Counted from the stretch's first letter, positions 29,451 through 41,194 are shown. The stretch is 64,000 nucleotides of DNA from Rhodococcus coprophilus NBRC 100603 (GCF_001895045.1 NZ_BDAM01000001.1:310001-374000); one strand, 5' to 3'. Translations and numbers: made by a program. The notes: generated from the sequence alone by a model not told the origin.

Positions 29451-30455
29451 ATGCGGTCGATTTGGAAAGGTGCCATCGCGTTCGGCCTCGTCAACGTGCC
29501 GGTGAAGGTGTATTCGGCAACCGAGTCGCATGACATCAAGTTTCACCAGGTGCACGCGAAGGACGGCGGGCGCATCAAGTACCAGCGCGTGTGTTCCGAG
29601 TGCGGCGAGGTCGTCCCGTTCCAGGAGATCGACAAGGCGTACGACTCGGACAACGGTGAGCGGGTCGTCCTCACGGACGAGGACTTCGACAAGCTGCCCG
29701 CAGCGGAGAAACACGAGATTCCGGTGCTCGAGTTCGTGCCGTCCGAGCAGATCGATCCGATGCTGTTCGAGAAGTCGTACTACCTCGAGCCCGATTCCTC
29801 CTCGCCGAAGGCGTACGCACTTCTGGCCGCGACTCTCGAGCAGAGCGACCGGATCGCGTTGGTGCACTTCACGCTGCGGCAGCGCACCAGGCTCGCTGCC
29901 CTGCGGAACCGCGACGGAATGCTCGTGCTGCAGACGCTGCTGTGGCCCGACGAGGTCCGGGCGGCGGAATTCCCGTCGCTCGACGGTGTCGAGAAACCGA
30001 AGCCGAGAGAACTCGCGATGGCGGAGACCCTCGTGGAGTCGATGTCGGGCGACTTCGATCCCACCGAGTTCACGGACGAGTACCAGGTCGAACTGCGGAC
30101 TTTGATCGACGATGCTCTGGCGCACGGCGGCGAGAAGGTGTTCCAGGTCGCCGAGTCCGAGTCCGAGGGTGAGGACGCCGAGGTGCTCGACCTGGTCGCT
30201 GCGCTGCAGCGAAGTGTCGACGCCGCCGGCGCGGGGACGGGCGGCAAGTCGTCCCGTTCCTCGTCTTCCGCTGGCGAAGCGACCACCGCGAAGAAGACGG
30301 CAGCCAAGAAGACACCGGCGAAGAAGACGACAACGGGCGAACCTGTGGCAGAAAAGACGGCGGCAAAGAAGACGACAGCGAAAAAGGCCGCCGCCAAGAA
30401 GTCGACAGCCAAGAAGGCACCGGCGAAGAAGACGAGCGAGCGCAAGGGCGCGTGA
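29451..30455 (+). CDS. ku: Ku protein (bacterial NHEJ) with lysine-rich tail
   Basis: This 334-residue protein starts MRSIWKGAIAFGLVNVPVK, the canonical bacterial Ku N-terminus. The Ku core (about 1-255) includes YQRVCSECGEVV and LLWPDEVR. From about 256 onward it is Ser-rich, then about eight AKK units form a basic tail like those of some mycobacterial Ku proteins and histone-like proteins. Ku binds DNA ends and recruits LigD for non-homologous end joining. No ligD is in the window. The ATG at 29451 is the conserved start; an upstream in-frame start is not supported. Confidence 0.96.
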   Translation: MRSIWKGAIAFGLVNVPVKVYSATESHDIKFHQVHAKDGGRIKYQRVCSECGEVVPFQEIDKAYDSDNGERVVLTDEDFDKLPAAEKHEIPVLEFVPSEQIDPMLFEKSYYLEPDSSSPKAYALLAATLEQSDRIALVHFTLRQRTRLAALRNRDGMLVLQTLLWPDEVRAAEFPSLDGVEKPKPRELAMAETLVESMSGDFDPTEFTDEYQVELRTLIDDALAHGGEKVFQVAESESEGEDAEVLDLVAALQRSVDAAGAGTGGKSSRSSSSAGEATTAKKTAAKKTPAKKTTTGEPVAEKTAAKKTTAKKAAAKKSTAKKAPAKKTSERKGA

Positions 30456-30477
30456 CGGCCGGCCGATCTCGCGCGAA

Positions 30478-32109
30478 TCAGCGTTCGGGTTCGCCCGCCG
30501 GAGAGGTGGCGGCGACGCTACCTTCGGCGTCCCGAAGCTGTTCGGAACCGGTTTGTGTCCGCAGGGCGACCTCCTTGATGAGTGCGATCGCGACCAGACC
30601 GACCAGGGACAGCACTCCGGAGATCACGAATATTCGTGCTGTCGCGTCGCCGTAGGCGCCGCGCACGACCGCTTCGATCGGAGCCGGCAGTTCCGCCAGT
30701 GAGGACAGACCGGCGTTTCCCGCCGCGCCGGAGGCGTCGATTCCCAGGGCAGCGAGTCCTTTCGCGATCAGATCGGTGATGTGATTCGACAGCACGGCGC
30801 CGAGGACGGAGACGCCCGCTGCGCCGCCGAGAGAGCGGAAGAACGCCACCGTCGCGCTGGCCGCCCCGAGATCCCGCGGATCGGCGGAGTTCTGTACCGC
30901 GAGGACGAGGTTCTGCATGGTCATACCGAGCCCGACCCCGACCACGAACAGGTACGACAACAGCTGGGCCATGTCGGTGGCGTGGTCGACCGTTCCGAGG
31001 AGAAAGAATCCGAGGGACAACAGGACCGCTCCGGCGACAAGAAAACGCTTCCACCGACCGAACCGGGTGATCAACGATCCCGAGACGGTGGCCGCGAGCA
31101 TCGAGCCACCGACCATCGGCAGGGTGAGCAGACCGGCGGCCGTCGGTGAATAGCCGCGCGCGATCTGGAAGTACTGTCCGAGGAAGACCGCGCTTCCGAA
31201 CAACGCGACACCGACCGCGACACTGGCGATCGTGGCCAGCGTGGTGGTGCGGTCACGGAACAGACGGAGCGGGATGATGGGTTCGCGCACCCGGGCTTCG
31301 ACGATCACCGCGGCGACGAGCAGCACCACGCCGCTGCCTGCCATCAGGTACGACGTGGCCGATGACCACGCGAAGTTCTTGCCGCCGAGCGTGACCCAGA
31401 TCAGCAGGTCGCTCACCCCGGCGGCGATGAGCACGGCGCCGAGGTAGTCGATACTGACCTTCTTCTCGACCACGGGGAGGTCGAGCGTCTTCGCGACCAC
31501 GACGAACGCTACGGCGGCAAGGGGCGCGCCCGCCCAGAACGTCCATCGCCAGCCGAGCCAGCTCGTGTCCACGATGACGCCGCCGATGAGGGGGCCGGCG
31601 ACCGTGGCCAGTGCCATGACCGCGGCGATCGGGCCCTGGTACCGGCCACGTTCGCGGGGGCTGAACATCGTGGCGATGACGATCACGATGAGTGACTGGA
31701 GACCGCCGAGGCCGACGCCCTGGAGGACACGGAAGCCGATGAGCATCGCTACCGAGGTGGACAGGCCGGCGAGCACGGAGCCGAGGGTGAAGACCGAGAG
31801 TGCGAGCAGCACCAGCACTTTCTTGCTCACCAGGTCGGCGAACTTGCCCCAGATCGGAGTGGTCGCGGTGGACGCGAGCAAAGTCGCGGTGACGACCCAG
31901 GTGTACTGGTCCTGGGTACCGTGCAGGTCGATGATGATCGTCGGCAGGGCGTTCGACACGATCGTCGACGAGAGAAACGCCACGAACATCCCCAGCAGCA
32001 TGCCCACCAGGGCGTTGATCCGCTGCCGGTGTGTCATGTCGCCGGCTCCCGGCCCGGGGTCGGGATCGGCTTCGGCAGCCGCGGGATCGTACTGGGCGCT
32101 CGACGTCAT
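30478..32109 (-). CDS. DHA2-family MFS exporter linked to a MarR regulator
   Basis: This 543-residue protein has about 14 membrane helices and DHA2 features: FVAFLSSTIVSNALPTII in helix 1 and GKFADLVSKK in loop 2-3, then RVLQGVGLGG. It probably exports drugs or toxic metabolites. The ATG at 32109 follows GAGGCATCC. It lies 165 nt downstream of a MarR gene on the same strand and has its own promoter overlapped by a palindrome, so MarR control is likely. It converges on ku. Confidence 0.9.
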   Translation of the reverse strand: MTSSAQYDPAAAEADPDPGPGAGDMTHRQRINALVGMLLGMFVAFLSSTIVSNALPTIIIDLHGTQDQYTWVVTATLLASTATTPIWGKFADLVSKKVLVLLALSVFTLGSVLAGLSTSVAMLIGFRVLQGVGLGGLQSLIVIVIATMFSPRERGRYQGPIAAVMALATVAGPLIGGVIVDTSWLGWRWTFWAGAPLAAVAFVVVAKTLDLPVVEKKVSIDYLGAVLIAAGVSDLLIWVTLGGKNFAWSSATSYLMAGSGVVLLVAAVIVEARVREPIIPLRLFRDRTTTLATIASVAVGVALFGSAVFLGQYFQIARGYSPTAAGLLTLPMVGGSMLAATVSGSLITRFGRWKRFLVAGAVLLSLGFFLLGTVDHATDMAQLLSYLFVVGVGLGMTMQNLVLAVQNSADPRDLGAASATVAFFRSLGGAAGVSVLGAVLSNHITDLIAKGLAALGIDASGAAGNAGLSSLAELPAPIEAVVRGAYGDATARIFVISGVLSLVGLVAIALIKEVALRTQTGSEQLRDAEGSVAATSPAGEPER

Positions 32110-32202
32110 GGATGCCTCGGTATCCGGGAGATGCTGCTGTCCGCAGATGCCGGGCGGCGGAGACTCCGGGGTCCGTGCTCGCGGAAATGTGCTCTGCCGC
32201 AC

Positions 32203-32236
32203 ACTGTAGGACCGGTTGGTTGCAACAGGCAACCAA
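32203..32236 (-). promoter_or_regulatory. Exporter promoter overlapped by a palindromic operator
   Basis: On the minus strand TTGCCT (32227-32232) and TACAGT (32203-32208) are 18 nt apart, a good -35/-10 pair. The inverted repeat TTGGTTGC-N5-GCAACCAA (32216-32236) covers the -35 and part of the spacer. It is about 95-127 nt upstream of the exporter start, and the neighbouring MarR protein is the natural candidate ligand. Confidence 0.65.
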
Positions 32237-32274
32237 AGTCCCGGGCACCGCAGGTCGCCACCCCGCGCGCGCGG

Positions 32275-32772
32275 TCAGTCCATCGACTCGCCGAGGCGCT
32301 GCAGCAACGCGGTGAGCTCGCGGATATCGGCGGCACTCCAATCAGCCAAGCGCCCACGCCAGAGTTCGGTCTCGTTCTCCAGGATCTCGTCGAGTTTGCG
32401 CCGGCACCCCGGGTCCAGCGCGACCAGGCGGGCGCGGGCGTCGTCCGGATCGGGAATCCGCTCGACCAGTCCGAGGCGTGCCGCACTGTCGATACGACGA
32501 GTCAACGTCGATTTCTCGATCGCCAGTTCCGTCAGGAGATCCGACATCGCGACCGCGTCGGCGCGACGCAGCATGAGCAACATCGGGTAACACACCGGGT
32601 CCAGCCGCGGATGCACCGCGCGGGACCGTTCGGCGATCAGACGCCTGAAGCGACGGGTCACCGCGATCATTTCGTGCTCGAGCGCGACGACGGGATCGGC
32701 GGTCGCCGCATCGGCCGTGTCGGCCGACGGGCTACCGCCGTTCTCGTCTGCGCGCCACTGTGTGTCGGTCAC
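32275..32772 (-). CDS. MarR-family transcriptional regulator
   Basis: This 165-residue protein has the MarR winged helix: AMSDLLTELAIEKSTLTRRI, then the wing segment VERIPDPDDARARLVAL (about 75-115), with flanking dimer helices. It begins only 15 nt after the sufT stop on the same strand, so it may be transcribed as the tail of the suf operon. Downstream lies the DHA2 exporter, its probable target. The GTG at 32772 has only a weak Shine-Dalgarno sequence (ACGGA). Confidence 0.9.
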   Translation of the reverse strand: MTDTQWRADENGGSPSADTADAATADPVVALEHEMIAVTRRFRRLIAERSRAVHPRLDPVCYPMLLMLRRADAVAMSDLLTELAIEKSTLTRRIDSAARLGLVERIPDPDDARARLVALDPGCRRKLDEILENETELWRGRLADWSAADIRELTALLQRLGESMD

Positions 32773-32787
32773 GGAGTTCCGTAACTG

Positions 32788-33216
32788 TCACACGGTGAAA
32801 CCGAGGGCGCGCAACTGTTCGCGTCCGTCCTCGGTGATCTTGTCGGGTCCCCACGGCGGCATCCACACCCAGTTGATGCGGAGTTCGCCGCACATGCCGC
32901 TGCGCACGAGCGCGTTGCGAGCCTGATCCTCGATCACATCGGTGAGCGGGCAGGCGGCCGAGGTGAGGGTCATATCGACCGTGACCGTTTCCTCGGCCTC
33001 GGAGATGCCGTACACCAGGCCGAGGTCGACGACGTTGATGCCGAGTTCCGGGTCGACGACGTCGCGCATCGCCTCTTCGAGCTCGTCGAGTCGTACCGGA
33101 TCCAGCGGCGGCACGGTGTCGGCGACCAGCGTGGTCGCGTCGCCGCTGGCGCCGTCGGCCACGGAAGTGGCGTCCGCGGTCTCGGGGTTCGTGGTGCCGG
33201 GGGCGGGTTCTGTCAT
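32788..33216 (-). CDS. sufT: SufT-like metal-sulfur cluster assembly factor (DUF59/MIP18 family)
   Basis: This 142-residue protein has a Thr/Ala-rich N-terminus of about 45 residues and a DUF59 domain with MRDVVDPELGINVVDLGLVY and the conserved Cys in LTSAACPLTDVIEDQ. SufT proteins help deliver Fe-S clusters to target proteins. The ATG at 33216 overlaps the sufU stop by 4 nt and follows GGAGGACAG. It corresponds to Rv1466, the last gene of the mycobacterial suf operon. Confidence 0.92.
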   Translation of the reverse strand: MTEPAPGTTNPETADATSVADGASGDATTLVADTVPPLDPVRLDELEEAMRDVVDPELGINVVDLGLVYGISEAEETVTVDMTLTSAACPLTDVIEDQARNALVRSGMCGELRINWVWMPPWGPDKITEDGREQLRALGFTV

Positions 33217-33715
33217 CGGTTCTGTCCTCCGCTCGAAACGGTGTCGGCGCCGCCGCTCGCGGGAGCGGCGGAGTCGCCGGTCTTGTCCACGGTCTGCGCG
33301 ACGGCATCCTTGAAAGCCATCCAGCCCAGCAACGCGCACTTCACGCGTGCCGGGTACTTCGATACGCCGGCGAATGCGATGCCGTCGCCGAGCACGTCCT
33401 CGTCACCTTCGACGGTGCCCCGACTGCCGACCATCTCGACGAAGCTGTCGACGGTGGCGAGCGCATCGGCAACGGACATGCCGATCACCTGGTCGGTGAG
33501 CACCGAGGTGGACGCCTGGCTGATCGAACAGCCCTGTCCGTCGTACGAGACATCGGCCACCGTCCCGCCGTCGAGGTGCACGCGCAGGGTCACCTCGTCC
33601 CCACAGGTGGGATTGACGTGGTGGACCTCGGCGCCGAACGGGTCACGCAGGCCGCGGTGATGCGGATGCTTGTAGTGATCCAGGATCACCTCCTGGTACA
33701 TCTGTTCCATTCGCA

Positions 33716-33716
<1 letters not shown>
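33213..33716 (-). CDS. sufU: SufU, zinc-dependent sulfurtransferase
   Basis: This 167-residue NifU-like protein accepts sulfur from SufS by swapping a zinc ligand. Ligands are visible: C38 and D40 in PTCGDEV, C63 in GQGCSISQAS and C127 in VKCALLGW. The last 20 residues are a Ser/Ala-rich extension. The ATG at 33716 shares its first base with the sufS stop (TGATG), so translation is coupled. It was called Rv1465 in mycobacteria. Confidence 0.95.
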
Positions 33717-35774
<2,058 letters not shown>

Positions 35775-35825
35775 CGATCAGTGGTTCCTTAAAGAAGAAG
35801 TATCAGGGTTACGGGTCGTGGCCGG

Positions 35826-37076
35826 TCAGGCGCCGACCGCCGCCAGCTCTGCTTCGATGGCGGCGTCGAGACGCTCGCGGATCTCGGGCACCGTGATCCG
35901 TTCCAGGAGTTCGTGGAAGAAGCCGCGCACGACGAGGCGCCGCGCCTGGTCTTCCGGGATACCGCGGGACCGCAGGTAGAAGAGCTGCTCGTCGTCGAAG
36001 CGGCCCGTCGCCGATGCGTGGCCGGCACCGAGGATCTCGCCGGTCTCGATCTCGAGGTTCGGGACCGAGTCGGCGCGGGCGCCGTCGGTGAGCACCAGAT
36101 TGCGGTTGAGCTCGAAGGTGTCGGTGCCCTCGGCTGCTGCGCGGATGAGGACGTCGCCGATCCACACGGTGCGCGCGTCCGGCTTCCCGGAAGCGGGATC
36201 ACCCTGCAGCGCACCCTTGTAGATCACGTTCGACTTGCAGTGCGGCTGCGAGTGGTCGACGAGCAGACGCTGCTCGAGGTGCTGCCCGGCATCCGCGAAG
36301 TACAGACCGAGCAACTCGGCGTCGCCGCCGGGCGCGTCGTACTTGGTCGTGGCCGACACGCGGACCAGATCGCCACCGAGCGCGACGGTGAAGTGACGCA
36401 GCACCGCGTCACGGCCCAGCCGGGCGTGGTGCGCTGCGACGTGAACGGCGTCGTCCGCCCAGTCCTGCACCGCCACGACCTTGAGCTGGGCGCTGTCGCC
36501 GACGATGAACTCGACGTTCTCGGCGTAGGTGCCGCTCCCCCGCTGGTCCACCACCACGGTGACCCGGGCGAAGGGCTCGAGGCGGATCTGCAGATGCCCG
36601 TAGGCCACGTTCCCCTCGCCCGGTCCGGTGACCGTGACGACGACGGGATCGGCGATCTCCGCTTCGCGGCCGACGGTGAGGACGGTGGCGGTCTCGAACG
36701 ACGAGTACGCCTGCGCGGCGATCCGGTCGAACGGGACGCCGGCCTGACCGAGGCGCGCGTCGTCACGGCCGACGGTCTCGACCTGCACGCCGTCGACGGA
36801 GGTGACCTCGACGGTCGCGGAGCCGCTGGCGACGGCACTGCCGTCGTGAAGTCCGCGCAGCCGGCGCAGCGGCGTGAACCGCCAGATCTCGTCGCGGCCG
36901 GAGGGGATCTCGAAGGCGTTCACGTCGAACGACGTGAACACCTCACCCTTGTTGGCTGCCGGTTTGGCGGAGCCTTCGAGAGCCGACGCGGGGTTCTCGC
37001 CGCGCACAGCTTCCTGGACCCCGGCACCGCCTGCCGGTGTTCCGGGGGTGGGGATGTTCTTCGCTTCCGCAGTCAT
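35826..37076 (-). CDS. sufD: SufD, Fe-S scaffold subunit
   Basis: This 416-residue protein has the SufD beta-helix with repeated short strands and the C-terminal helical domain GASHASATGRFDDEQLFYLRSRG-type sequence (here GAGHASATGRFDDEQLFYL), shared with SufB. The N-terminal region holds FEIPSGRDEIWRFTPLRR. It pairs with SufB and SufC to build clusters. The ATG at 37076 directly abuts the sufB TAA. Confidence 0.96.
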   Translation of the reverse strand: MTAEAKNIPTPGTPAGGAGVQEAVRGENPASALEGSAKPAANKGEVFTSFDVNAFEIPSGRDEIWRFTPLRRLRGLHDGSAVASGSATVEVTSVDGVQVETVGRDDARLGQAGVPFDRIAAQAYSSFETATVLTVGREAEIADPVVVTVTGPGEGNVAYGHLQIRLEPFARVTVVVDQRGSGTYAENVEFIVGDSAQLKVVAVQDWADDAVHVAAHHARLGRDAVLRHFTVALGGDLVRVSATTKYDAPGGDAELLGLYFADAGQHLEQRLLVDHSQPHCKSNVIYKGALQGDPASGKPDARTVWIGDVLIRAAAEGTDTFELNRNLVLTDGARADSVPNLEIETGEILGAGHASATGRFDDEQLFYLRSRGIPEDQARRLVVRGFFHELLERITVPEIRERLDAAIEAELAAVGA

Positions 37077-38522
37077 TTAGCCGACTGCCCCTTCCATCTG
37101 CAGTTCGATCAGTCGGTTGAGCTCGAGGGCGTACTCCATCGGCAGCTCCTTGGCGATGGGCTCGACGAACCCGCGGACCACCATCGCCATCGCCTCGTCC
37201 TCGTTGAGGCCGCGGCTCATGAGGTAGAAAAGCTGGTCGTCGCTGACCTTGGACACGGTCGCTTCGTGGCCCATCGTGACGTCGTCCTCGCGGATGTCGA
37301 CGTACGGGTAGGTGTCCGAGCGGCTGATCTGGTCGACGAGCAGCGCATCGCACTTGACGGTCGACTTGGACCCGTAGGCGCCCTTGTTGACCTGCACGAG
37401 ACCGCGGTACGACGCGCGTCCGCCGCCGCGCGCGACAGACTTCGACACGATGGTCGACGACGTGTGCGGCGCCAGGTGCAGCATCTTCGCACCGGTGTCC
37501 TGGTGCTGTCCCTCACCGGCGAACGCGACGGAGAGCACCTCACCGCGAGCGTGCTCGCCCATCATCCACACGGCCGGGTACTTCATCGTCACCTTGGAAC
37601 CGATGTTTCCGTCGATCCATTCCATGGAGCCGCCCGCCTCGACCTTGGTGCGCTTGGTCACCAGGTTGTAGACGTTGTTCGACCAGTTCTGGATCGTCGT
37701 GTAGCGGCAGTGGCCGCCCTTCTTGACGATGATCTCGACGACCGCGGAGTGCAGGGAGTCGGACTTGTAGATCGGCGCGGTGCAACCCTCGACGTAGTGC
37801 ACCGAGGCGCCCTCGTCGACGATGATCAGGGTGCGCTCGAACTGGCCCATGTTCTCGGTGTTGATCCGGAAGTAGGCCTGCAGCGGGATATCGACGTGCA
37901 CGCCCGGCGGCACGTAGATGAACGAGCCTCCCGACCACACGGCGGTGTTCAGCGCGGAGAACTTGTTGTCGCCGGCCGGGATCACCGTGCCGAAGTACTC
38001 GCGGAACAGCTCGGGGTGCTCACGCAGACCCGAGTCGGTGTCGAGGAAGATCACGCCCTGCGCTTCGAGGTCCTCGCGGATCTGGTGGTAGACGACCTCG
38101 GACTCGTATTGGGCGGCGACACCGGAGATCAGCCGCTGCTTCTCGGCCTCGGGGATGCCCAGCTTGTCGTAGGTGTTCTTGATGTCGGCGGGCAGCTCGT
38201 CCCAGCTGGCGGCCTGCTTCTCCGTGGAACGCACGAAGTACTTGATGTTGTCGAAGTCGATCCCGTCGAGGTCCGAACCCCAGCCCGGCATCGGCTTCTT
38301 GTCGAACGTGCGCAGTGCCTTGAGCCGGATGTCGAGCATCCACTCGGGTTCGCTCTTCTTGGAGGAGATGTCCCGCACGACGTGCTCGGACAGACCACGC
38401 TGTGCTGCCGCACCGGCGGCATCGGGGTCCGACCAGCCGAACTGGTAGTGGCCGAGAGAGTCGATGGCCTCTTCTTGCGTCAGCTGTGCGCCGCCGGACG
38501 TCTGGTCCGATGTGACGGTCAT
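37077..38522 (-). CDS. sufB: SufB, Fe-S scaffold subunit
   Basis: This 481-residue protein is the core cluster-building subunit. It carries [57 protein letters not shown] (likely cluster Cys) and the C-terminal [18 protein letters not shown]. No intein is present, although mycobacterial sufB genes often carry one. The ATG at 38522 follows AAGGAGCTCGC. It is 94 nt downstream of sufR in the same operon. Confidence 0.97.
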   Translation of the reverse strand: MTVTSDQTSGGAQLTQEEAIDSLGHYQFGWSDPDAAGAAAQRGLSEHVVRDISSKKSEPEWMLDIRLKALRTFDKKPMPGWGSDLDGIDFDNIKYFVRSTEKQAASWDELPADIKNTYDKLGIPEAEKQRLISGVAAQYESEVVYHQIREDLEAQGVIFLDTDSGLREHPELFREYFGTVIPAGDNKFSALNTAVWSGGSFIYVPPGVHVDIPLQAYFRINTENMGQFERTLIIVDEGASVHYVEGCTAPIYKSDSLHSAVVEIIVKKGGHCRYTTIQNWSNNVYNLVTKRTKVEAGGSMEWIDGNIGSKVTMKYPAVWMMGEHARGEVLSVAFAGEGQHQDTGAKMLHLAPHTSSTIVSKSVARGGGRASYRGLVQVNKGAYGSKSTVKCDALLVDQISRSDTYPYVDIREDDVTMGHEATVSKVSDDQLFYLMSRGLNEDEAMAMVVRGFVEPIAKELPMEYALELNRLIELQMEGAVG

Positions 38523-38616
38523 GCGAGCTCCTTCCGGAGTCTGGGTGTGGTCGGCGTGGGCTGCGCGCCGACTGTCAACGGGTGGTTCATCAGGTCGGGG
38601 GTTCCGGGAGACGTTG

Positions 38617-39354
38617 TCAAGAGCTCGGCGGCTCCTTGGCGGGAAGGATCGGCACGTGTGTGGTGCAGAACGCGTCGCCGTTGGCGATGGTCGCGAGCCG
38701 CTGCACGTGGGTACCGAGGATCTCCACGAACGCCTCCTCTTCCGCCTCGCACAGTTCCGGGAACTGCTCGGCGACGTGCGAGACGGGGCAGTGGTGCTGG
38801 CAGATCTGGACCCCGGTGCCGACGCGCCGGGTGGATGCCGCGAAGCCGGATTCGGAGAAGGAGTCGGCGATCTCTTCGGCGACGGTCTCGACATCCTGAC
38901 CGGCCGGGTCGACTCCGCTGAGGATCGACTGCACGCGCCGTCTGGCGAAATCTTCGATCGCGGCTTCTCCACCGATCTCGCGGAGGTGGCGCATGGCGGC
39001 GGTGGCGAGGTCGTCGTAGGAGTGACCGAGGCGTGCCCGGCCGACGGCGGTGAGCTGGAACCGCCGGGCGGGGCGGCCCCTGCCGCGGCCTTGGCGGCGG
39101 GGCGGCGCGGCGGCCTCGGCTTCGCCTGCGTCGATGAGAGCGTCGAGGTGCCGACGCACGCCTGCGGCACTGAGCCCCAGCTGCTCCCCGATCTCGGGTG
39201 CGGTGATGGGGCCGTGCTCGACGAGGAGTTGCACGATCGCGGCGCGGGTCTGGCCTTCGTGTGTATCGCGGCCGCCTGCTGCGCGAGCAGGATGCGCCAC
39301 AGGCGCGTGACCTGGGCGTTCCTCATGCACGTCGGGTGCGGTCGATGATTTCAC
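38617..39354 (-). CDS. sufR: SufR, Fe-S-sensing repressor of the suf operon
   Basis: This 245-residue protein has an N-terminal winged helix ([22 protein letters not shown] at about 50-71) and a C-terminal cysteine set C185, C189, C202 and C230 (CQHHC, ELCEAE, FCTTH) suited to bind a [4Fe-4S] cluster. In M. tuberculosis (Rv1460) holo-SufR represses suf. The GTG at 39354 has no Shine-Dalgarno sequence and lies inside the operator, so it may be a leaderless mRNA start. It heads the suf operon and is divergent from mptB. Confidence 0.93.
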   Translation of the reverse strand: MKSSTAPDVHEERPGHAPVAHPARAAGGRDTHEGQTRAAIVQLLVEHGPITAPEIGEQLGLSAAGVRRHLDALIDAGEAEAAAPPRRQGRGRGRPARRFQLTAVGRARLGHSYDDLATAAMRHLREIGGEAAIEDFARRRVQSILSGVDPAGQDVETVAEEIADSFSESGFAASTRRVGTGVQICQHHCPVSHVAEQFPELCEAEEEAFVEILGTHVQRLATIANGDAFCTTHVPILPAKEPPSS

Positions 39355-39365
39355 AACACCAGTGT
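39351..39365 (-). promoter_or_regulatory. SufR operator ACACT-N5-TGTGA overlapping the sufR start
   Basis: The minus strand reads ACACTGGTGTTGTGA, an exact match to the ACACT-N5-TGTGA motif reported for mycobacterial SufR. It contains the sufR GTG start (39352-39354), so repressor binding would sit on the transcription start of a leaderless mRNA. It is about 100 nt from the divergent mptB start. Confidence 0.85.
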
Positions 39366-39451
39366 GACGGAATTCGAAGCACGGTTCCACCAAGGGTGCC
39401 CTTCCTCGCCTTCCGGTCCCGGAGCCTTCAAGCGACTCGGAGGGCGCCCGT

Positions 39452-39457
39452 TACGCT
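39452..39457 (+). promoter_or_regulatory. -10 element (TACGCT) for mptB
   Basis: TACGCT ends exactly 6 nt before the GTG at 39464, with no Shine-Dalgarno sequence. A weak TTCAAG lies 19 nt upstream of it. Confidence 0.55.
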
Positions 39458-39463
39458 GCTCGG

Positions 39464-41194
39464 GTGCCGCCGACAACACGCCCTACCCCGCGCGCGAACC
39501 CGGTCGCGGCGGGGCGACCCGGCATCGCGACCCGCGCTCTCGAACTGACACGACGCGCACTCGGGCTCGACCGCCCGAGCCCTCGGGCAGACGTCGCCCT
39601 CGTACTGCACGGCGACGAGAGCGAAGGCCGCGGGCTCGACCCCGTCGAAACCACACAGCTGCACCGGATCCGGTTGTTCGGCGCGACCGGCACCGTGCTG
39701 ATGGCGGTCGGTGCCCTCGGCGCCGGAGCACAACCGGTACTGCAGAACCCTGTCCAGGGTGTCCGGGGACTCGGCCTCGCCGCCCGGATGCCCAGCGCCG
39801 CCCTCACCCTGACCATGACCGGCATCGTCCTGGTGGTCCTGGCATGGCTTCTGCTCGGCCGTTTTGCGATCGGCCGGCGAGACCCGGACGGTCAGCCACG
39901 ACGGCTCACCCGCTCACAGCTCGACCGGACGCTGTTGCTGTGGATCGTGCCGCTCGTCGTCGCGCCACCGATGTTCAGCAAGGACGTGTACTCCTACCTC
40001 GCACAGAGCGAGATCGCGGCGAGGGGACTCGATCCGTATGCCATCGGTCCGGCCGGAGCTCTCGGCGTCGACCACGTTCTGACACGCACCGTGCCGAACA
40101 TCTGGCGCGACACCTCGGCGCCCTACGGTCCGGCGTTCCTGTGGCTCGGCGAGAAGATCGCCGCGCTGACCGGGGACAACATCGTGGCGGGGATCTTCGT
40201 GCACCGCCTGTTCGCGCTGGTGGGGGTCGCGCTGATCGTGTGGGCACTGCCGCGGCTGGCACGTCGCTGCGGGGTCGCATCCGTGAGCGCCCTGTGGCTC
40301 GGCGCCGCCAACCCGCTGCTGCTCTTCCACCTCGTTGCCGGCGTCCACAACGAGGCCCTGATGCTCGGCCTCATGCTCACCGGCGTCGAACTCGCGCTGC
40401 GCGGCGTGTATCCCGACAGCGCGCACGGCGACACGTCTCGCGGCCGTGCCGCGGCGTGGATCGCCGCGGGAACCGCGGTGATCGCGCTCTCCGCGATGAT
40501 CAAGGTGCCGTCGCTGCTGGCACTCGGATTCGTGGGCATGGCACTCGCACGGCGACGGGGTGGCAGCTTCCGAGCCGTCACGACCACCGCGGTGATGCTC
40601 GGGATCGGCGCGGCACTGGTCATAGGTTTCGTCAGCTGGGGCAGCGGACTCGGCTGGGGCTGGACGCAGACACTCGGCACGGCAACCGAGGTACGCAGCT
40701 GGATGTCGATTCCGACACTTCTCGGCATGGGTACCGGACTCGGCGGAGTACTGCTCGGTCTCGGCGACCACACCACCGCGGTGCTGTCGATCACGCGTCC
40801 CATCGCCGCCGTCGTGGCGGCCTTCGTCACGGTGCGGATGCTGCTCGCGACGCTGACCGGGCGGATTCATCCGGTGGGCGCGCTCGGCGTCTCCCTCGGT
40901 GCGATCGTGCTGCTGTTTCCGGTGGTCCAGCCCTGGTACCTGCTGTGGGCTGTGATTCCGCTCGCAGCCTGGGCGACCCGTCCGATCTTCCGGATTCCCA
41001 CCATCGCCTTCTCGTCGGTGGTGAGCGTGATCCTGATGCCCAACGGCGGTGAATACCAGCCGTTCATCATCGTGCAGGCCGCCATCGCCACCATCGCGGT
41101 GGTGGGTCTGCTCATCGTGGCGACCCGCAACATCCTGCCGTGGCGAGGCGAGGAGCGTGCACCGGTGCGCCCGCCCCACACCGCGGACGCCTAG
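39464..41194 (+). CDS. mptB: MptB-type alpha-(1->6) mannopyranosyltransferase
   Basis: This 576-residue polytopic membrane protein has about 13 helices after a basic N-terminus. It shows FSKDVYSYLAQSEIAARGLDPY (periplasmic loop with the acidic GT-C motif), LVAGVHNEALMLGLML and PVVQPWYLLWAVIPLA, all typical of the GT-C mannosyltransferase MptB that builds the mannan core of lipomannan using decaprenyl-phosphate mannose. It is divergent from sufR, as Rv1459c is in mycobacteria. GTG start at 39464. Confidence 0.92.
   Translation: MPPTTRPTPRANPVAAGRPGIATRALELTRRALGLDRPSPRADVALVLHGDESEGRGLDPVETTQLHRIRLFGATGTVLMAVGALGAGAQPVLQNPVQGVRGLGLAARMPSAALTLTMTGIVLVVLAWLLLGRFAIGRRDPDGQPRRLTRSQLDRTLLLWIVPLVVAPPMFSKDVYSYLAQSEIAARGLDPYAIGPAGALGVDHVLTRTVPNIWRDTSAPYGPAFLWLGEKIAALTGDNIVAGIFVHRLFALVGVALIVWALPRLARRCGVASVSALWLGAANPLLLFHLVAGVHNEALMLGLMLTGVELALRGVYPDSAHGDTSRGRAAAWIAAGTAVIALSAMIKVPSLLALGFVGMALARRRGGSFRAVTTTAVMLGIGAALVIGFVSWGSGLGWGWTQTLGTATEVRSWMSIPTLLGMGTGLGGVLLGLGDHTTAVLSITRPIAAVVAAFVTVRMLLATLTGRIHPVGALGVSLGAIVLLFPVVQPWYLLWAVIPLAAWATRPIFRIPTIAFSSVVSVILMPNGGEYQPFIIVQAAIATIAVVGLLIVATRNILPWRGEERAPVRPPHTADA

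Noticed and set aside
37077-38522. An intein in sufB
   Set aside because: Mycobacterial sufB often has one, but this gene has normal length (481 residues) and uninterrupted motifs.
35913-38921. 1002-codon open frame antisense to sufD and sufB
   Set aside because: Same cause; the minus strand encodes clear SufB and SufD proteins.
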